In this document: positions 42,115 to 50,740 of the stretch, piece after piece | Position numbering within the stretch: position 1 is the first letter of the stretch | Layout: each line of letters begins with the position of its first letter | Origin: Candidatus Bathyarchaeia archaeon | Lineage (GTDB): Archaea; Thermoproteota; Bathyarchaeia; 40CM-2-53-6 | Assembly (NCBI GenBank): GCA_035935655.1 | Contig: DASYWW010000037.1 | Span: 1 to 64,000 of the forward strand | Direction of reading: 5' to 3' | Length of the DNA: 64,000 nucleotides | Position numbers and translations under genes: made by a program | The notes under the pieces: generated by a model | Database searches by the model: none | What the model saw: the letters and a program-made list of their open reading frames with translations, nothing else | Told to the model about the DNA's origin: nothing

Positions 42115-44005
42115 TCTCGCTTCTCCTCTCCCTGAACGTACTCATGTAGAATACGAAGTGTCGGAGGCTGGGATTGTTCATAAGCCATTTGCCAGTCGTG
42201 TCGATAATCCGTCTCATTTCCTCGTTATGCCACTTCGCTACTTTGTCAGCGATAAACAAGGGTTTGTTGTGGCCGAAAAGCTCAGGAATACTATTGCTAG
42301 TCATTGCGCACAGCGTTTGCATGACAAGTTCCTGGATAGGATTCGGAACTTTCTTGTCCCGGAAAACTATGGGTCTGATTGTCTCTTCAGCGTTGCCGTA
42401 TGAGTGTTTGAACGTGAGAGTAGAATCAGGACGATAGTCGAATTCGGGATAGGATAGTCTATCGAGGAGAAGGACGTTGCTGCGTAGTTGAGGGTCTATC
42501 TCAGTCTGCGAGAGCTGGATGTACGATTTCAGGAATAATCTTTCAGGTGTTATCTTGTTCCGGATTGCACCGCTGACAAATCCCAGCTGTTTCTTGAAAT
42601 CAGGAACGATCATCAGGAAGGCAGAGTCATACTCTATGAGCGACCACGGGACCCTCATAGTCTCATAGCTGAATACGCTGAGGGTCTGAAGCATCATCCT
42701 GTCAGTGTTAGGTATTCGGCTGAGGTCTTCCTGGGTGATGTTAGAAGACCAAATCCTGTTTGAGGAGAGAACTGGCAGAACGTGATTCTTCAGGTCTCTA
42801 GCGGCTGTATCTTTGGTAAGTCCTACTAGAAGGATTTGTTTGCGCCAGCATTCCTCGACCAAGAAGTTGAGAGTGAAGAGGGTGAGGAATGCCAGATCTT
42901 GCGTCGTGAGCCAATGCCAGTCATTGTTCTTCCATACCCTCATTGGATTCTGCTTGGGTTTCTCTTCGAACATCCGACGCCCAATTGTATCGATAAGAGC
43001 CTTGATTCGAGTCCAGGTGCCAGTGTATCGTTCTTTCAGCCCGTAGGTTCCAAGTAGTTCTTCCAAGAAGCCTTCCGCCTTTGACTTTCGCAGTATTCGT
43101 TCTACACGTCTTCGCCTATCTGATTCAGTGATTTTCAGAATGGTGCATAATGAATCGAGAGATTGTGGACCATGGCGTTCGAGGGCTAGCCAGCATCTGT
43201 AACGCAGATAGTCGCCTCGGGGGGCAGGGAGGTCAAGTGACGGGTTGTCGATGTGATGACGCGCGTAGGCTAAGTCGTTGATGTCGATTGGAATCCCTTC
43301 GACATCGAGCCCGTAAAGGGATCCGTTAGTCTTCCAGAGCTTTCGATTTGACGTGTCATAAATGAGGCTGGCGAGACTGGTTGCAAGGCTTCTGTCCAAG
43401 AAGATAATTCGAGGCCCATTCGATTCTGTCGCCAGTTTGTAGGCGAGGTAGTATTCGGAGAAGGTCATGATCCACATAGGGATCGTGGAATTGTTCGCAA
43501 TCGCCTCGTCGGTCAACGGCTTTGCTAAGGACATCTCAGTACTTTCGCCAGGATGGAGGAAGCTCTGGTCTATCTCCGGGACCTCGTTCACATAGACCGG
43601 GACGCAGCTTGAGACTGCTCGACCGGTTTTGAGGAATTGCTCCTCATATTCCACTTGCGGAACGCGGGTCGGCGAGAACGTGATCTTTCCACGTGATGCG
43701 TAAGACCCTCCGAGGAATACTACAAGGTCGAATAACGGACGCGAGTATTCGGTGCCGTCTACTGCCGCAAAGGATACTGTGTCTGTTCCGAAGAATTTCT
43801 TGGCGGTCTCATAGGCTGAAGCGTGACTAAAGTCTGACCGAATGATGCTCTCGAAGAGGCGTTCATACAGGCCCTCAACAGCTTCGAACCTGGTCCGGTA
43901 GCCTTCTATCTGATCGAGCGCTCCGTTCTGAAGGAGGGTTCCGGCTCGCTCTATCTGAGAGCTTAACGATGAGTTTGAGACGAGCTCTTTCTCAAGATTC
44001 GACAA
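42086..44005 (-). CDS. nurA: NurA-domain nuclease, long form
   Basis: A 639-residue protein. The NurA fold is marked by A-A-V-D-G-T-E-Y-S near residue 80 (first metal aspartate), I-I-F-L-D-R-S-L near 200 and D-K-V-A-K-W-H near 595 at the end of the nuclease fold. It is far longer than typical NurA (300-400 residues). A winged-helix-like insertion (about 290-330, S-L-D-S-L-C-T-I-L-K-I-T-E-S-D) accounts for part of the extra length. Encoded with and overlapping herA; together they should resect or degrade DNA ends. Confidence 0.85.
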   Translation of the reverse strand: MSNLEKELVSNSSLSSQIERAGTLLQNGALDQIEGYRTRFEAVEGLYERLFESIIRSDFSHASAYETAKKFFGTDTVSFAAVDGTEYSRPLFDLVVFLGGSYASRGKITFSPTRVPQVEYEEQFLKTGRAVSSCVPVYVNEVPEIDQSFLHPGESTEMSLAKPLTDEAIANNSTIPMWIMTFSEYYLAYKLATESNGPRIIFLDRSLATSLASLIYDTSNRKLWKTNGSLYGLDVEGIPIDINDLAYARHHIDNPSLDLPAPRGDYLRYRCWLALERHGPQSLDSLCTILKITESDRRRRVERILRKSKAEGFLEELLGTYGLKERYTGTWTRIKALIDTIGRRMFEEKPKQNPMRVWKNNDWHWLTTQDLAFLTLFTLNFLVEECWRKQILLVGLTKDTAARDLKNHVLPVLSSNRIWSSNITQEDLSRIPNTDRMMLQTLSVFSYETMRVPWSLIEYDSAFLMIVPDFKKQLGFVSGAIRNKITPERLFLKSYIQLSQTEIDPQLRSNVLLLDRLSYPEFDYRPDSTLTFKHSYGNAEETIRPIVFRDKKVPNPIQELVMQTLCAMTSNSIPELFGHNKPLFIADKVAKWHNEEMRRIIDTTGKWLMNNPSLRHFVFYMSTFRERRSEIEGSRRDSF

Positions 44006-44083
44006 GTTGCACTGAACCGGGGACTGGCATGGTATAAAGATGGGATACCCGAGCGTAAGTTATTTTTCCCTTGTTCAAAGCCA

Positions 44084-44371
44084 GTGGAAGGTCTGGAAGG
44101 AGATTTGACGGGACGAACTAGAACACGACGTATGGAGTCGGACCTTCTTTTGGCCTTTGTACAGTTTGTTGCCATCGCCTTATTGTTGTCCGTCGCTTCG
44201 GCGGAATACCAATCTAACGCGTACATGCAGGAGTGGATTGCAAAGAATGCTTGGCCGATCGGCTACGCATTGAACGGATATCTCGCTGCAACGCTGATCG
44301 GATTTTCGATTGGAGGAGCATTCCTTCTTTATCAGAGATGGAGAGGTTCCGGCTCCTGGAAGAAAGAATGA
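44084..44371 (+). CDS. Two-segment membrane protein, paralogue of the 7.5-kb protein
   Basis: 95 residues from GTG 44084; a TTG at 44105 and an ATG at 44132 are alternatives. Two membrane segments flank A-E-Y-Q-S-N-A-Y-M-Q-E-W. The same layout and the E/Q-Y-x-x-N-x-Y-x-Q-x-W pattern are found in the protein at 7486-7800, so they are paralogues. A TTATTTTT box lies about 23 bases before the GTG. Unknown function. Confidence 0.62.
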   Translation: MEGLEGDLTGRTRTRRMESDLLLAFVQFVAIALLLSVASAEYQSNAYMQEWIAKNAWPIGYALNGYLAATLIGFSIGGAFLLYQRWRGSGSWKKE

Positions 44372-44378
44372 GAACGGC

Positions 44379-44966
44379 TTAGCGTGACGACAGCGCGATT
44401 CTCTCTATCTCGTCTCGCTTCCGTACGGAAGCGCTCTTAGGGTCTCTTGCTGCGGCAAGTATCAGCTCGTCAGCGAGGCATTCGTCAACACTCCTAGGAT
44501 TGTTATGTGACGCTGCCCTTGCTCCCTGAGTGATATGTCTCAGAGCTATGTCGACTCTTCGCTGAGGCGCAATGTCAATGGATATCGGGTAGACGATGCC
44601 ACCGTAGGCGATTCTTGTCACGTCTTCCGCAGGGGCCGCATTCTGAATTGCGCGGACGAGGATATCGATCGGGTTCTTGTGGGTCTTGATGCTGATCAGC
44701 TCGAAGGCGTTCTGCACAATGCTGATCGCGCGAGCTTTGGCGCCTCCGGCTATTCCGGGCCGCATCATATCGTCGATCAATCTCTCTACAACGTTAATTG
44801 TGGATTTTCGGAATCGTTGGTGTTCGTGTCGACCGCTGGTGTGAGGAAGGAGAATGGGGCGGACCGAGATGTACCGCTTTAGTCCAGGGTCCTCCGCTTC
44901 GATGCCTGCAGTGGGCCACATGCCGAAGACCTTGACTTCTGGGATTTTCTTGAGTTCCTTGCTCAT
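44379..44966 (-). CDS. rps7: 30S ribosomal protein uS7
   Basis: A 195-residue archaeal uS7, which nucleates assembly of the head of the small subunit by binding the 3' domain of 16S rRNA. The core is visible from K-S-T-I-N-V-V-E-R-L-I-D-D-M-M to N-P-I-D-I-L-V-R-A-I-Q-N-A-A-P and R-R-V-D-I-A-L-R-H-I-T-Q-G. It stands alone, not next to S12 or an elongation factor gene as in the classical str cluster. Confidence 0.96.
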   Translation of the reverse strand: MSKELKKIPEVKVFGMWPTAGIEAEDPGLKRYISVRPILLPHTSGRHEHQRFRKSTINVVERLIDDMMRPGIAGGAKARAISIVQNAFELISIKTHKNPIDILVRAIQNAAPAEDVTRIAYGGIVYPISIDIAPQRRVDIALRHITQGARAASHNNPRSVDECLADELILAAARDPKSASVRKRDEIERIALSSR

Positions 44967-45103
44967 ACCTATCCTTCAGTTTGCCAGTGAGGCTTGGGCT
45001 CCACTGCGGCGTTTTAAACGTTCTCGGAAGAACAGTTCCCGTCCTAGGGTGCTAGCGGCACATTGTCGGCTGTACCCAGTAGATCGCGGATCCAGCTGTT
45101 CAA

Positions 45104-45112
45104 CCCTTATAT
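45104..45112 (+). promoter_or_regulatory. TATA-box promoter for the DUF4242-like gene
   Basis: The element CTTATATTT lies about 25 bases before the ATG at 45135, the usual TATA-to-start distance in archaea. That places transcription start at or next to the ATG, so the message is probably leaderless. It also argues that the upstream in-frame start at 45063 is not used. Confidence 0.55.
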
Positions 45113-45134
45113 TTCGAGGAAAATCGGTTTGACC

Positions 45135-45374
45135 ATGCCAAAATTCATTGATAGTCATCCAATGGGATCTCTGACCGCTGAACAGCTAAAACAACTCCAG
45201 ACCGCCCCGAAAGACAAACATGGCGTGACCCACCACGACATACTCTACAACAAGAAAGAAAACAGAGTCTACTGCGTCCTCGACGCACCGAGCAAGGAAG
45301 CAGTTGAGAACCATCACAAGGGCGCCGGTCTCAAAGTCGAGTGGATTCACGAAGTCGAGTCCACAAGACGCTGA
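45135..45374 (+). CDS. DUF4242-like small protein
   Basis: A 79-residue ferredoxin-like-fold protein. M-P-K-F-I-D-S-H-P-M, then H-D-I-L-Y-N-K-K-E-N-R-V-Y-C-V-L-D-A-P-S and a final H-H-K-G-A-G strand match the DUF4242 family of nickel-binding-like dodecin-size proteins. Its histidines at the start, middle (H-H-D) and H-H-K could bind metal. The start at 45135 is supported by the TATA box. Role unknown. Confidence 0.82.
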   Translation: MPKFIDSHPMGSLTAEQLKQLQTAPKDKHGVTHHDILYNKKENRVYCVLDAPSKEAVENHHKGAGLKVEWIHEVESTRR

Positions 45375-45501
45375 TCTATGCAGTCGCAAGCCATCACCGA
45401 GACGTTCCCTCTCCAATCGTTTTTCTTTTCTGATTCACAGATGCCTCTCTCTTCGAAAAGCTTGATAGACTAGGTTAGACCTTCAAATCAACGATCTCAT
45501 T

Positions 45502-47469
45502 TTGACCGTTACTGAGGTCCTAGTTAGACCGTCGACGAAATCGCATTTTCCAATCGAATCACTTCTCTCCGCTCGCTTGCTTCTAGCTCCGAAGATTGTC
45601 GGGAACAAGGTGTTTTTTCTCTCGGACTTCAGCGGGGTTCTAAGTCTCTATTCTATGGATAAGAGCGGAAGTATTCCTCAGCCACTTCTTCCCGGAGGCC
45701 AGGCTTTAGTGAATCCACATTTGATGGATGGGCACAATTTCTACGTTCTGCCTGAACTCGGAAAGGTCTTGGTGATGATGGACAAACTTGGAAACGAGAA
45801 TTACCAGCCGATGATCATACCGATCGAAGGGGGCATTCCGGAAAAGGCCTTAGACAGATATCCAGACGAGAAACTAGCATGTGTTGAATGCGATATTGAG
45901 AAGAATATCGCATATTTCGACCGAGACGACAGAAAGAATCCCGAGGTAGAATGTTTACGCGTCGACCTTGAAACCGGCAAAGTGACTTCTCTCGGAAGAA
46001 GCCTCTACGGCAACAGGTGCAACGGCGTCAAATCTGACCACTCCAAGGTAATTCTCGCCGACGGATACACGGCGGGCGACGTCGTTCTATATTACTGGCA
46101 AGATGGAATGAAAGAGCGGAAACTACTCTACGGTACTCCCTTAGCAGAGAGAGGCGGAAAAACCGTCCCACCGTCCGGGATAGACTGGTGCAACTTCGTT
46201 GATGATGACAAGGGACTGCTGTTCGTGTCAAGCATCTTTCACGACGATGGAGGCCTAACCTACCTCGGATTCGACAACCCCTCCAAACCGGTCGAAGTCA
46301 AGATACATGGGCTCAAACACTCTGGAGTTGGAGAATTTGTCGGGTCGAAGAAGGTCGAGGGCGACCTCTTTGTTCTCGTCTACAACATTGATGGCGCATC
46401 ATGGGTCTACGAGGGCATGTTTACGCCTGGCAATTCTCCATCATTCAAAATAACGAGAACACTTTGCGGCGACCACCAGCTCTCTGATGGAGTTATTCAG
46501 GGAGTAGACTGGCAAGTGAACAGAGGTTCACCTGTGACGGTTGAGTATGTTTTGTCGTTCACCAAGGCCAACATGCCTTCACAACTCTATCTCTATCCTC
46601 CAGACGGAAAGGGCGCCGTGACTCGTCTTTCAGACGAGAGGGTCTTGGGCATTCCCGAAGATTATCTCTCTGCCGGGGAAGACGCTAGTTACACCACCTG
46701 GGATGGGCTCAGGGTTTCGGCTCGACTCTATCTTCCATCGTCAAAGCTCGGATTCAAGGGTCCACGCCCACTGGTGGAATACGTTCATGGTGGGCCTCAA
46801 GGCCAGGAGAGGCCAGACTTCACCTGGTTCTCGATGCCGCTAATACAATACCTGACCTTGAACGGGTTCGCAGTCTTCGTTCCGAATGTCCGGGGAAGCA
46901 GCGGGTATGGCAAGAAGTACATGAAACTGGTTGATAGAGACTGGGGAGGAAACGACGTTAAAGACCACCTTGAAGGATTGAAACAACTCGAGAAGGATCC
47001 GAGGATCGATTCCAAACGCAGAGCTGTCGTCGGACGATCCTACGGCGGCTTCATGACTCTAACACTCGCCTCCCGGTTTCCAAGCATGTGGAAAGCTGCC
47101 GTTGACATGTTCGGACCTTACGATCTTCCGAAGTGGGCCTCTCGAACACCACCGTCTTGGATGCCCTACATCCGACTGGCGGTCGGGGACCCAGAGAAAG
47201 ACCGTGACATGCTACTGGAACATTCGCCAAAGACCTACTTGGCGAATCTTACTTCTCCGCTGATGATAATTCAGGGAAAGAACGACCCTAGAGTCCCCGA
47301 GCCTGAGTCAGCTGAGGTCGTCGCAGACCTCCGCAAGAAAGGTATCCAAGTCGACTATCTCGTATTCGAGGATGAAGGGCACGATGTACTTCGATTCAAG
47401 AACCGGGTGACATGTTATTCGAAGATAACGGAGTTCTTTCTCAAACACCTCGCTCCTAGTCTCAACTGA
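45502..47469 (+). CDS. S9-family serine peptidase (acylaminoacyl-peptidase-like)
   Basis: A 655-residue prolyl-oligopeptidase-family enzyme, start TTG. An N-terminal seven-bladed propeller (about 20-400) covers a C-terminal alpha/beta hydrolase. The catalytic Ser is in G-R-S-Y-G-G-F near residue 512, the Asp in K-N-D-P-R-V-P near 593 and the His in D-E-G-H-D-V near 625. H-G-G-P-Q-G marks the oxyanion region. It cleaves short peptides in the cytoplasm. Single gene. Confidence 0.93.
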   Translation: MTVTEVLVRPSTKSHFPIESLLSARLLLAPKIVGNKVFFLSDFSGVLSLYSMDKSGSIPQPLLPGGQALVNPHLMDGHNFYVLPELGKVLVMMDKLGNENYQPMIIPIEGGIPEKALDRYPDEKLACVECDIEKNIAYFDRDDRKNPEVECLRVDLETGKVTSLGRSLYGNRCNGVKSDHSKVILADGYTAGDVVLYYWQDGMKERKLLYGTPLAERGGKTVPPSGIDWCNFVDDDKGLLFVSSIFHDDGGLTYLGFDNPSKPVEVKIHGLKHSGVGEFVGSKKVEGDLFVLVYNIDGASWVYEGMFTPGNSPSFKITRTLCGDHQLSDGVIQGVDWQVNRGSPVTVEYVLSFTKANMPSQLYLYPPDGKGAVTRLSDERVLGIPEDYLSAGEDASYTTWDGLRVSARLYLPSSKLGFKGPRPLVEYVHGGPQGQERPDFTWFSMPLIQYLTLNGFAVFVPNVRGSSGYGKKYMKLVDRDWGGNDVKDHLEGLKQLEKDPRIDSKRRAVVGRSYGGFMTLTLASRFPSMWKAAVDMFGPYDLPKWASRTPPSWMPYIRLAVGDPEKDRDMLLEHSPKTYLANLTSPLMIIQGKNDPRVPEPESAEVVADLRKKGIQVDYLVFEDEGHDVLRFKNRVTCYSKITEFFLKHLAPSLN

Positions 47470-47520
47470 CTACCTTCGCCAGGGTTTGAGACCACCGCTC
47501 GTGCGTCATAAGATACCTTC

Positions 47521-47711
47521 GCTATTACCCCTTTTCTTCTCAAGAATTTTCTGTCCGGCAGTGATTCTGGGCGAGAATGACGATTCGGGGCGCGATTTCT
47601 GCTTGTATCGAAAAGCGTTTGATAGAGTTATCACATCGATCTCCAGACGATTTCTAGGCGAGACCTCGGGGATGCTTCAGATCGCAAATTAGGAACGATT
47701 ATAGGCGACTT
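47521..47711 (+). repeat. Dispersed repeat R1, copy e
   Basis: TTACCCCTTTTC, TTTTCTGTCCGGCAGTGATT, GGCGAGACCTCGGGGATGC, GATCGCAAATTAGG and a diverged end ATTATAGGCGACTT. It is closest to copy b, sharing the same middle. It occupies the first part of the 640-base gap between the peptidase gene and the membrane protein at 48111. Confidence 0.75.
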
Positions 47712-47818
47712 CACGGGGAAGAGATTTCGTTTCATCCTATCCCTCCTGGAGAGGGGTAAGTCGCCAAGACCTCTCCTTCTTTTTCCGGAGAAAGTCCGCA
47801 GCTTGACATGGATATGCG

Positions 47819-47900
47819 ACTCTGGGCGGTATAGGAAGCGATATGGCGACATACAAGCATGATTCCCGGTCAAGAACCCGGGCTGAAGATTGACGATTCA
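47819..47900 (+). repeat. Dispersed repeat R1, partial copy f
   Basis: Only the 3' part remains: GATTCCCGGTCAAGAACC, then CGGGCTGAAGATTGACGATT. It lies about 110 bases after copy e in the same orientation, so two elements stand in tandem here. No gene is seen in the rest of the gap to 48110. Confidence 0.55.
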
Positions 47901-48110
47901 CCGTTCTCTATCGATCAATGGATGCGGGAATCAAAAGCCCAAACATGTTGCCTGGTTGAATATGCCCTCTCCAAGGTGCATCTCCCCTTCGCTGACCGAA
48001 ATGGGTTACGACATCGGTCCGTACGGTTTGGAAAAACGGAAGAGATGATCTTGTGGCAACTATCCTGAAATAGAGGATTCGAAGAAAATAAGGTCCGACC
48101 AGAGCTAACA

Positions 48111-48446
48111 ATGCCGGGCGAGAAACCATCACTCAAGACCGCGATCATAGCCATGGAGTTGGTCGCGATCGTACTCATGTCAGGCTGGCTCTTCACCATG
48201 TACAACACAAGCATAACTGCCCGACAAGCAGTAGACCAACTGCTCCACCGCGCATACCTGGACCAAGCGGCTCTCCAACTATCGATATTCGGCAGATCCC
48301 TCAATTTCCTTGTTCTACCGCTCCGATTTCTCACTCTCTCTCTCCTGTCTCTTGTGAGCACGATTCTTGTGCTGCTTCTCCTGTTCATGTTCTCAACATT
48401 TCTCATCAGCACCCTTACCGGTCGCGGCCGTCCGGGTAAGAAATAG
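48111..48446 (+). CDS. Two-segment membrane protein
   Basis: A 111-residue protein with membrane segments at about 10-32 and 66-100; the second is long and Leu/Ser/Thr-rich. The loop between them (about 33-62) holds Asn, Thr and His residues and may be extracellular. The C-terminus is basic (T-G-R-G-R-P-G-K-K). Unknown family. The sugar-nucleotide dehydrogenase-like gene follows after 120 bases. Confidence 0.6.
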   Translation: MPGEKPSLKTAIIAMELVAIVLMSGWLFTMYNTSITARQAVDQLLHRAYLDQAALQLSIFGRSLNFLVLPLRFLTLSLLSLVSTILVLLLLFMFSTFLISTLTGRGRPGKK

Positions 48447-48565
48447 GGGATCGAGAAAGCTATCCTGAGATAATACTAGAACGATTGTTACATCTCCTGT
48501 TATCTCGAAGAAATATCCTTTTATTGCTGTAGATAGGCGTCAGCAAGTTCGAGGAGTGTACTAGG

Positions 48566-49453
48566 CTGCGCGTAGCCGTCATCGCAGCGGGGGTAGTAGG
48601 AAAAGCCACAGGCACTGGTCTCGCCTCCAAAGGACATAACATCGTCTTCTACGACCTCGACAAGACAAAGACCGCCCAACTCAGCATGGAAGGCTACGAG
48701 ACCGCCGCGTCTGTCCGTGAGGCAGTGGACCAAAGCCGCATAACGATGATCTGCGCACCCACCCCCACAGTCAACGGCTCAGTCGACACACGGACTCTCC
48801 TATCCATAAGCGCAGAAGTAGGGACCGCTCTTCGCGAAAAATGCGAATACCATTTAGTTGTCGTAAGAAGCACCATACCGCCTGGAATCACGAGGGGATA
48901 TGTAATACCCCAGATCGAACTGTCCGCCCAGTCGAAGATAGGCTCTAAGATCGGGGTTTGTCACAATCCAGAGTTCCTGAGAGAAAAGTTTGCCCTCGAC
49001 GACTTCCTCCATCCGGGAGCTGTCGTGATCGGGGAATCGGACAAAACCGCTGGAGATAGACTGGAATCCCTCTATTCCGACTTTGGGTCTCCTATCACCC
49101 GTTGCAGCCTCGAAACCTCAGAGATGATTAAGTGCGCATCAAATCTCTTCAACGCGGCCAAGATCAGCTTCTTCAACGAAATAGACCAAGCGTGCAAGGC
49201 TGTCGGAGTCAAATCGGAAGAAGTTAGCAAACTCATGCCACGACTGGCTCTTGGATTGCGCGATGATCTGAAAGAATGGGGAATCTACGGCGGTCGCCCG
49301 TTCGCCGGCATGTGCCTCCCGAAAGATCTTGAAGCCTTCATTTCGTACATGAAGACCAAAGGAACCGACCTCCCGCTACTTTCCGCGGTCAAAGACATCA
49401 ACGAAAGAGTGAGGAACGAGCAAAGGGCTCCAATGGTCGTCGTCAATGTCTAA
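48566..49453 (+). CDS. Short UDP-glucose/GDP-mannose dehydrogenase-family protein
   Basis: Oxidises a nucleotide sugar to its uronic acid, by family. The frame runs upstream of the first ATG (48686): R-V-A-V-I-A-A-G-V-V-G is the N-terminal dinucleotide-binding strand, so the start must be at or near CTG 48566, preceded by GAGGAG at 48551-48556. No ATG, GTG or TTG is available after the in-frame stop. The catalytic cysteine motif F-A-G-M-C-L-P-K-D is present. At 295 residues it lacks the C-terminal UDP-binding domain. The next gene overlaps it by 8 bases. Confidence 0.8.
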   Translation: MRVAVIAAGVVGKATGTGLASKGHNIVFYDLDKTKTAQLSMEGYETAASVREAVDQSRITMICAPTPTVNGSVDTRTLLSISAEVGTALREKCEYHLVVVRSTIPPGITRGYVIPQIELSAQSKIGSKIGVCHNPEFLREKFALDDFLHPGAVVIGESDKTAGDRLESLYSDFGSPITRCSLETSEMIKCASNLFNAAKISFFNEIDQACKAVGVKSEEVSKLMPRLALGLRDDLKEWGIYGGRPFAGMCLPKDLEAFISYMKTKGTDLPLLSAVKDINERVRNEQRAPMVVVNV

Positions 49454-50657
49454 CGTTCTTCCCCTCATACCACTTGGCGTCATCGGAATAATCACCTGGA
49501 GCCTCTGGGGAATCCGAAGACTCTACGGCGCAAACTATAGACCGTTCCAGGGTCCCTACACAGCCACCACATCCGTAATCGTTCCAGTTTACATGGAAGA
49601 CCCCGATGTATTGCGTCGAGCGATCAAATCCTACCTTGCAAACAACATCGGCGAAGTCATTCTGGTCGTAGACAGCACTGACGCTAGGAACATTGAAAAC
49701 ATCAAGAAGAGTTTTCCCTTTTCGAAATATCCGAGGATGAAGCTGATAATTACTGACGAGCCTGGGAAACGACCTGCACTAGCATGGGGGATAAGAGAGG
49801 CTAATGGAGAGATCGTTGTCCTTTCAGACAGCGACACCACATGGAGCGAGAACCTGCTTGAAGAGATTCTGAAACCGTTTAACGATCCTAGGGTCGGTGG
49901 GGTTGGGGCCAAGCAGAATGTTGAGGATTATCAAAACTCGATAATATGGAGGATCGAAAACTGGCTGCTGGATCTGAGGTACATAGACTTCGTCCCCGGG
50001 ATGTCAGTCGATGGAGTTGTAAACTGCCTCTCGGGTAGGACCGCCGCGTACCGTCGGTCGCTTCTCCTCCCTCTACTCCCTGAACTAACAGGAGAGACTT
50101 TCCTAGGCAAGGTCTGTGTAGGGGGAGACGATCTACGGCTTACCCACCTCCTACTCTCAAGAGGCCACAAGACTGTCTATCAGAGCACGGCCCAAGCCCG
50201 AACCGTTTACTCTGGAAGACTGAGCAACTTTGTCCGAAGAAAGATCCGTTGGAGCCGAAACAGCTACAGGGGGAACTTACGAGCCTTCTGGCAAGGATGG
50301 ATCTGGCGGAAGAGCTGGATACTTCCCGTCAGCATGTTCCACGCTACCATAACGCCGTACACTCTGGCGATGGGTGCATTGGCAACGGTGTACTTTGCTC
50401 TGACCAGACCAGGAGCAGAAACTACGATTTTCGGGATTGCATTCAACCTTCCACTTCTGTGGCTTGTCGCCTCCATAGGAGGTCGCTCCTTCAAGGGTCT
50501 CAGCCACTTGCGACAGGTGCCACGCGACATATCTCTCGCAGTAGTCATGACATTCATCATGCTCTTCCTGATGATACCTGTGAAGATCTTCTCCCTGTTC
50601 ACCATGAACAGGCAGGGCTGGGTAGGAACCAGAAACTCGCCTAAACCAACTCTCTGA
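49446..50657 (+). CDS. Processive family-2 glycosyltransferase, hyaluronan-synthase-like
   Basis: A 403-residue membrane glycosyltransferase. One N-terminal membrane helix is followed by a GT-A domain with V-I-V-P-V-Y-x-E-D near residue 45, L-S-D-S-D near 120, G-G-D-D-L-R near 223 and the processivity motif R-R-K-I-R-W near 262, then about four C-terminal helices. These are the marks of hyaluronan/cellulose/chitin synthases that extrude the polymer as it grows. Coupled to the dehydrogenase-like gene, so the polymer may contain uronic acid. Product unproven. Confidence 0.88.
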   Translation: MSNVLPLIPLGVIGIITWSLWGIRRLYGANYRPFQGPYTATTSVIVPVYMEDPDVLRRAIKSYLANNIGEVILVVDSTDARNIENIKKSFPFSKYPRMKLIITDEPGKRPALAWGIREANGEIVVLSDSDTTWSENLLEEILKPFNDPRVGGVGAKQNVEDYQNSIIWRIENWLLDLRYIDFVPGMSVDGVVNCLSGRTAAYRRSLLLPLLPELTGETFLGKVCVGGDDLRLTHLLLSRGHKTVYQSTAQARTVYSGRLSNFVRRKIRWSRNSYRGNLRAFWQGWIWRKSWILPVSMFHATITPYTLAMGALATVYFALTRPGAETTIFGIAFNLPLLWLVASIGGRSFKGLSHLRQVPRDISLAVVMTFIMLFLMIPVKIFSLFTMNRQGWVGTRNSPKPTL

Positions 50658-50740
50658 CCTTTAGAGGATATCAGGGCCGTCCGTCGGACCTATCACGATT
50701 ACACTTGAACTTCAATGGTCTACGGGACAGTCGGAAGTCC

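Noticed and set aside
47859-48068. 69-codon ORF in the 47.5-48.1 kb gap
   Set aside because: It begins within partial repeat R1f and shows no motif or ribosome-binding site.
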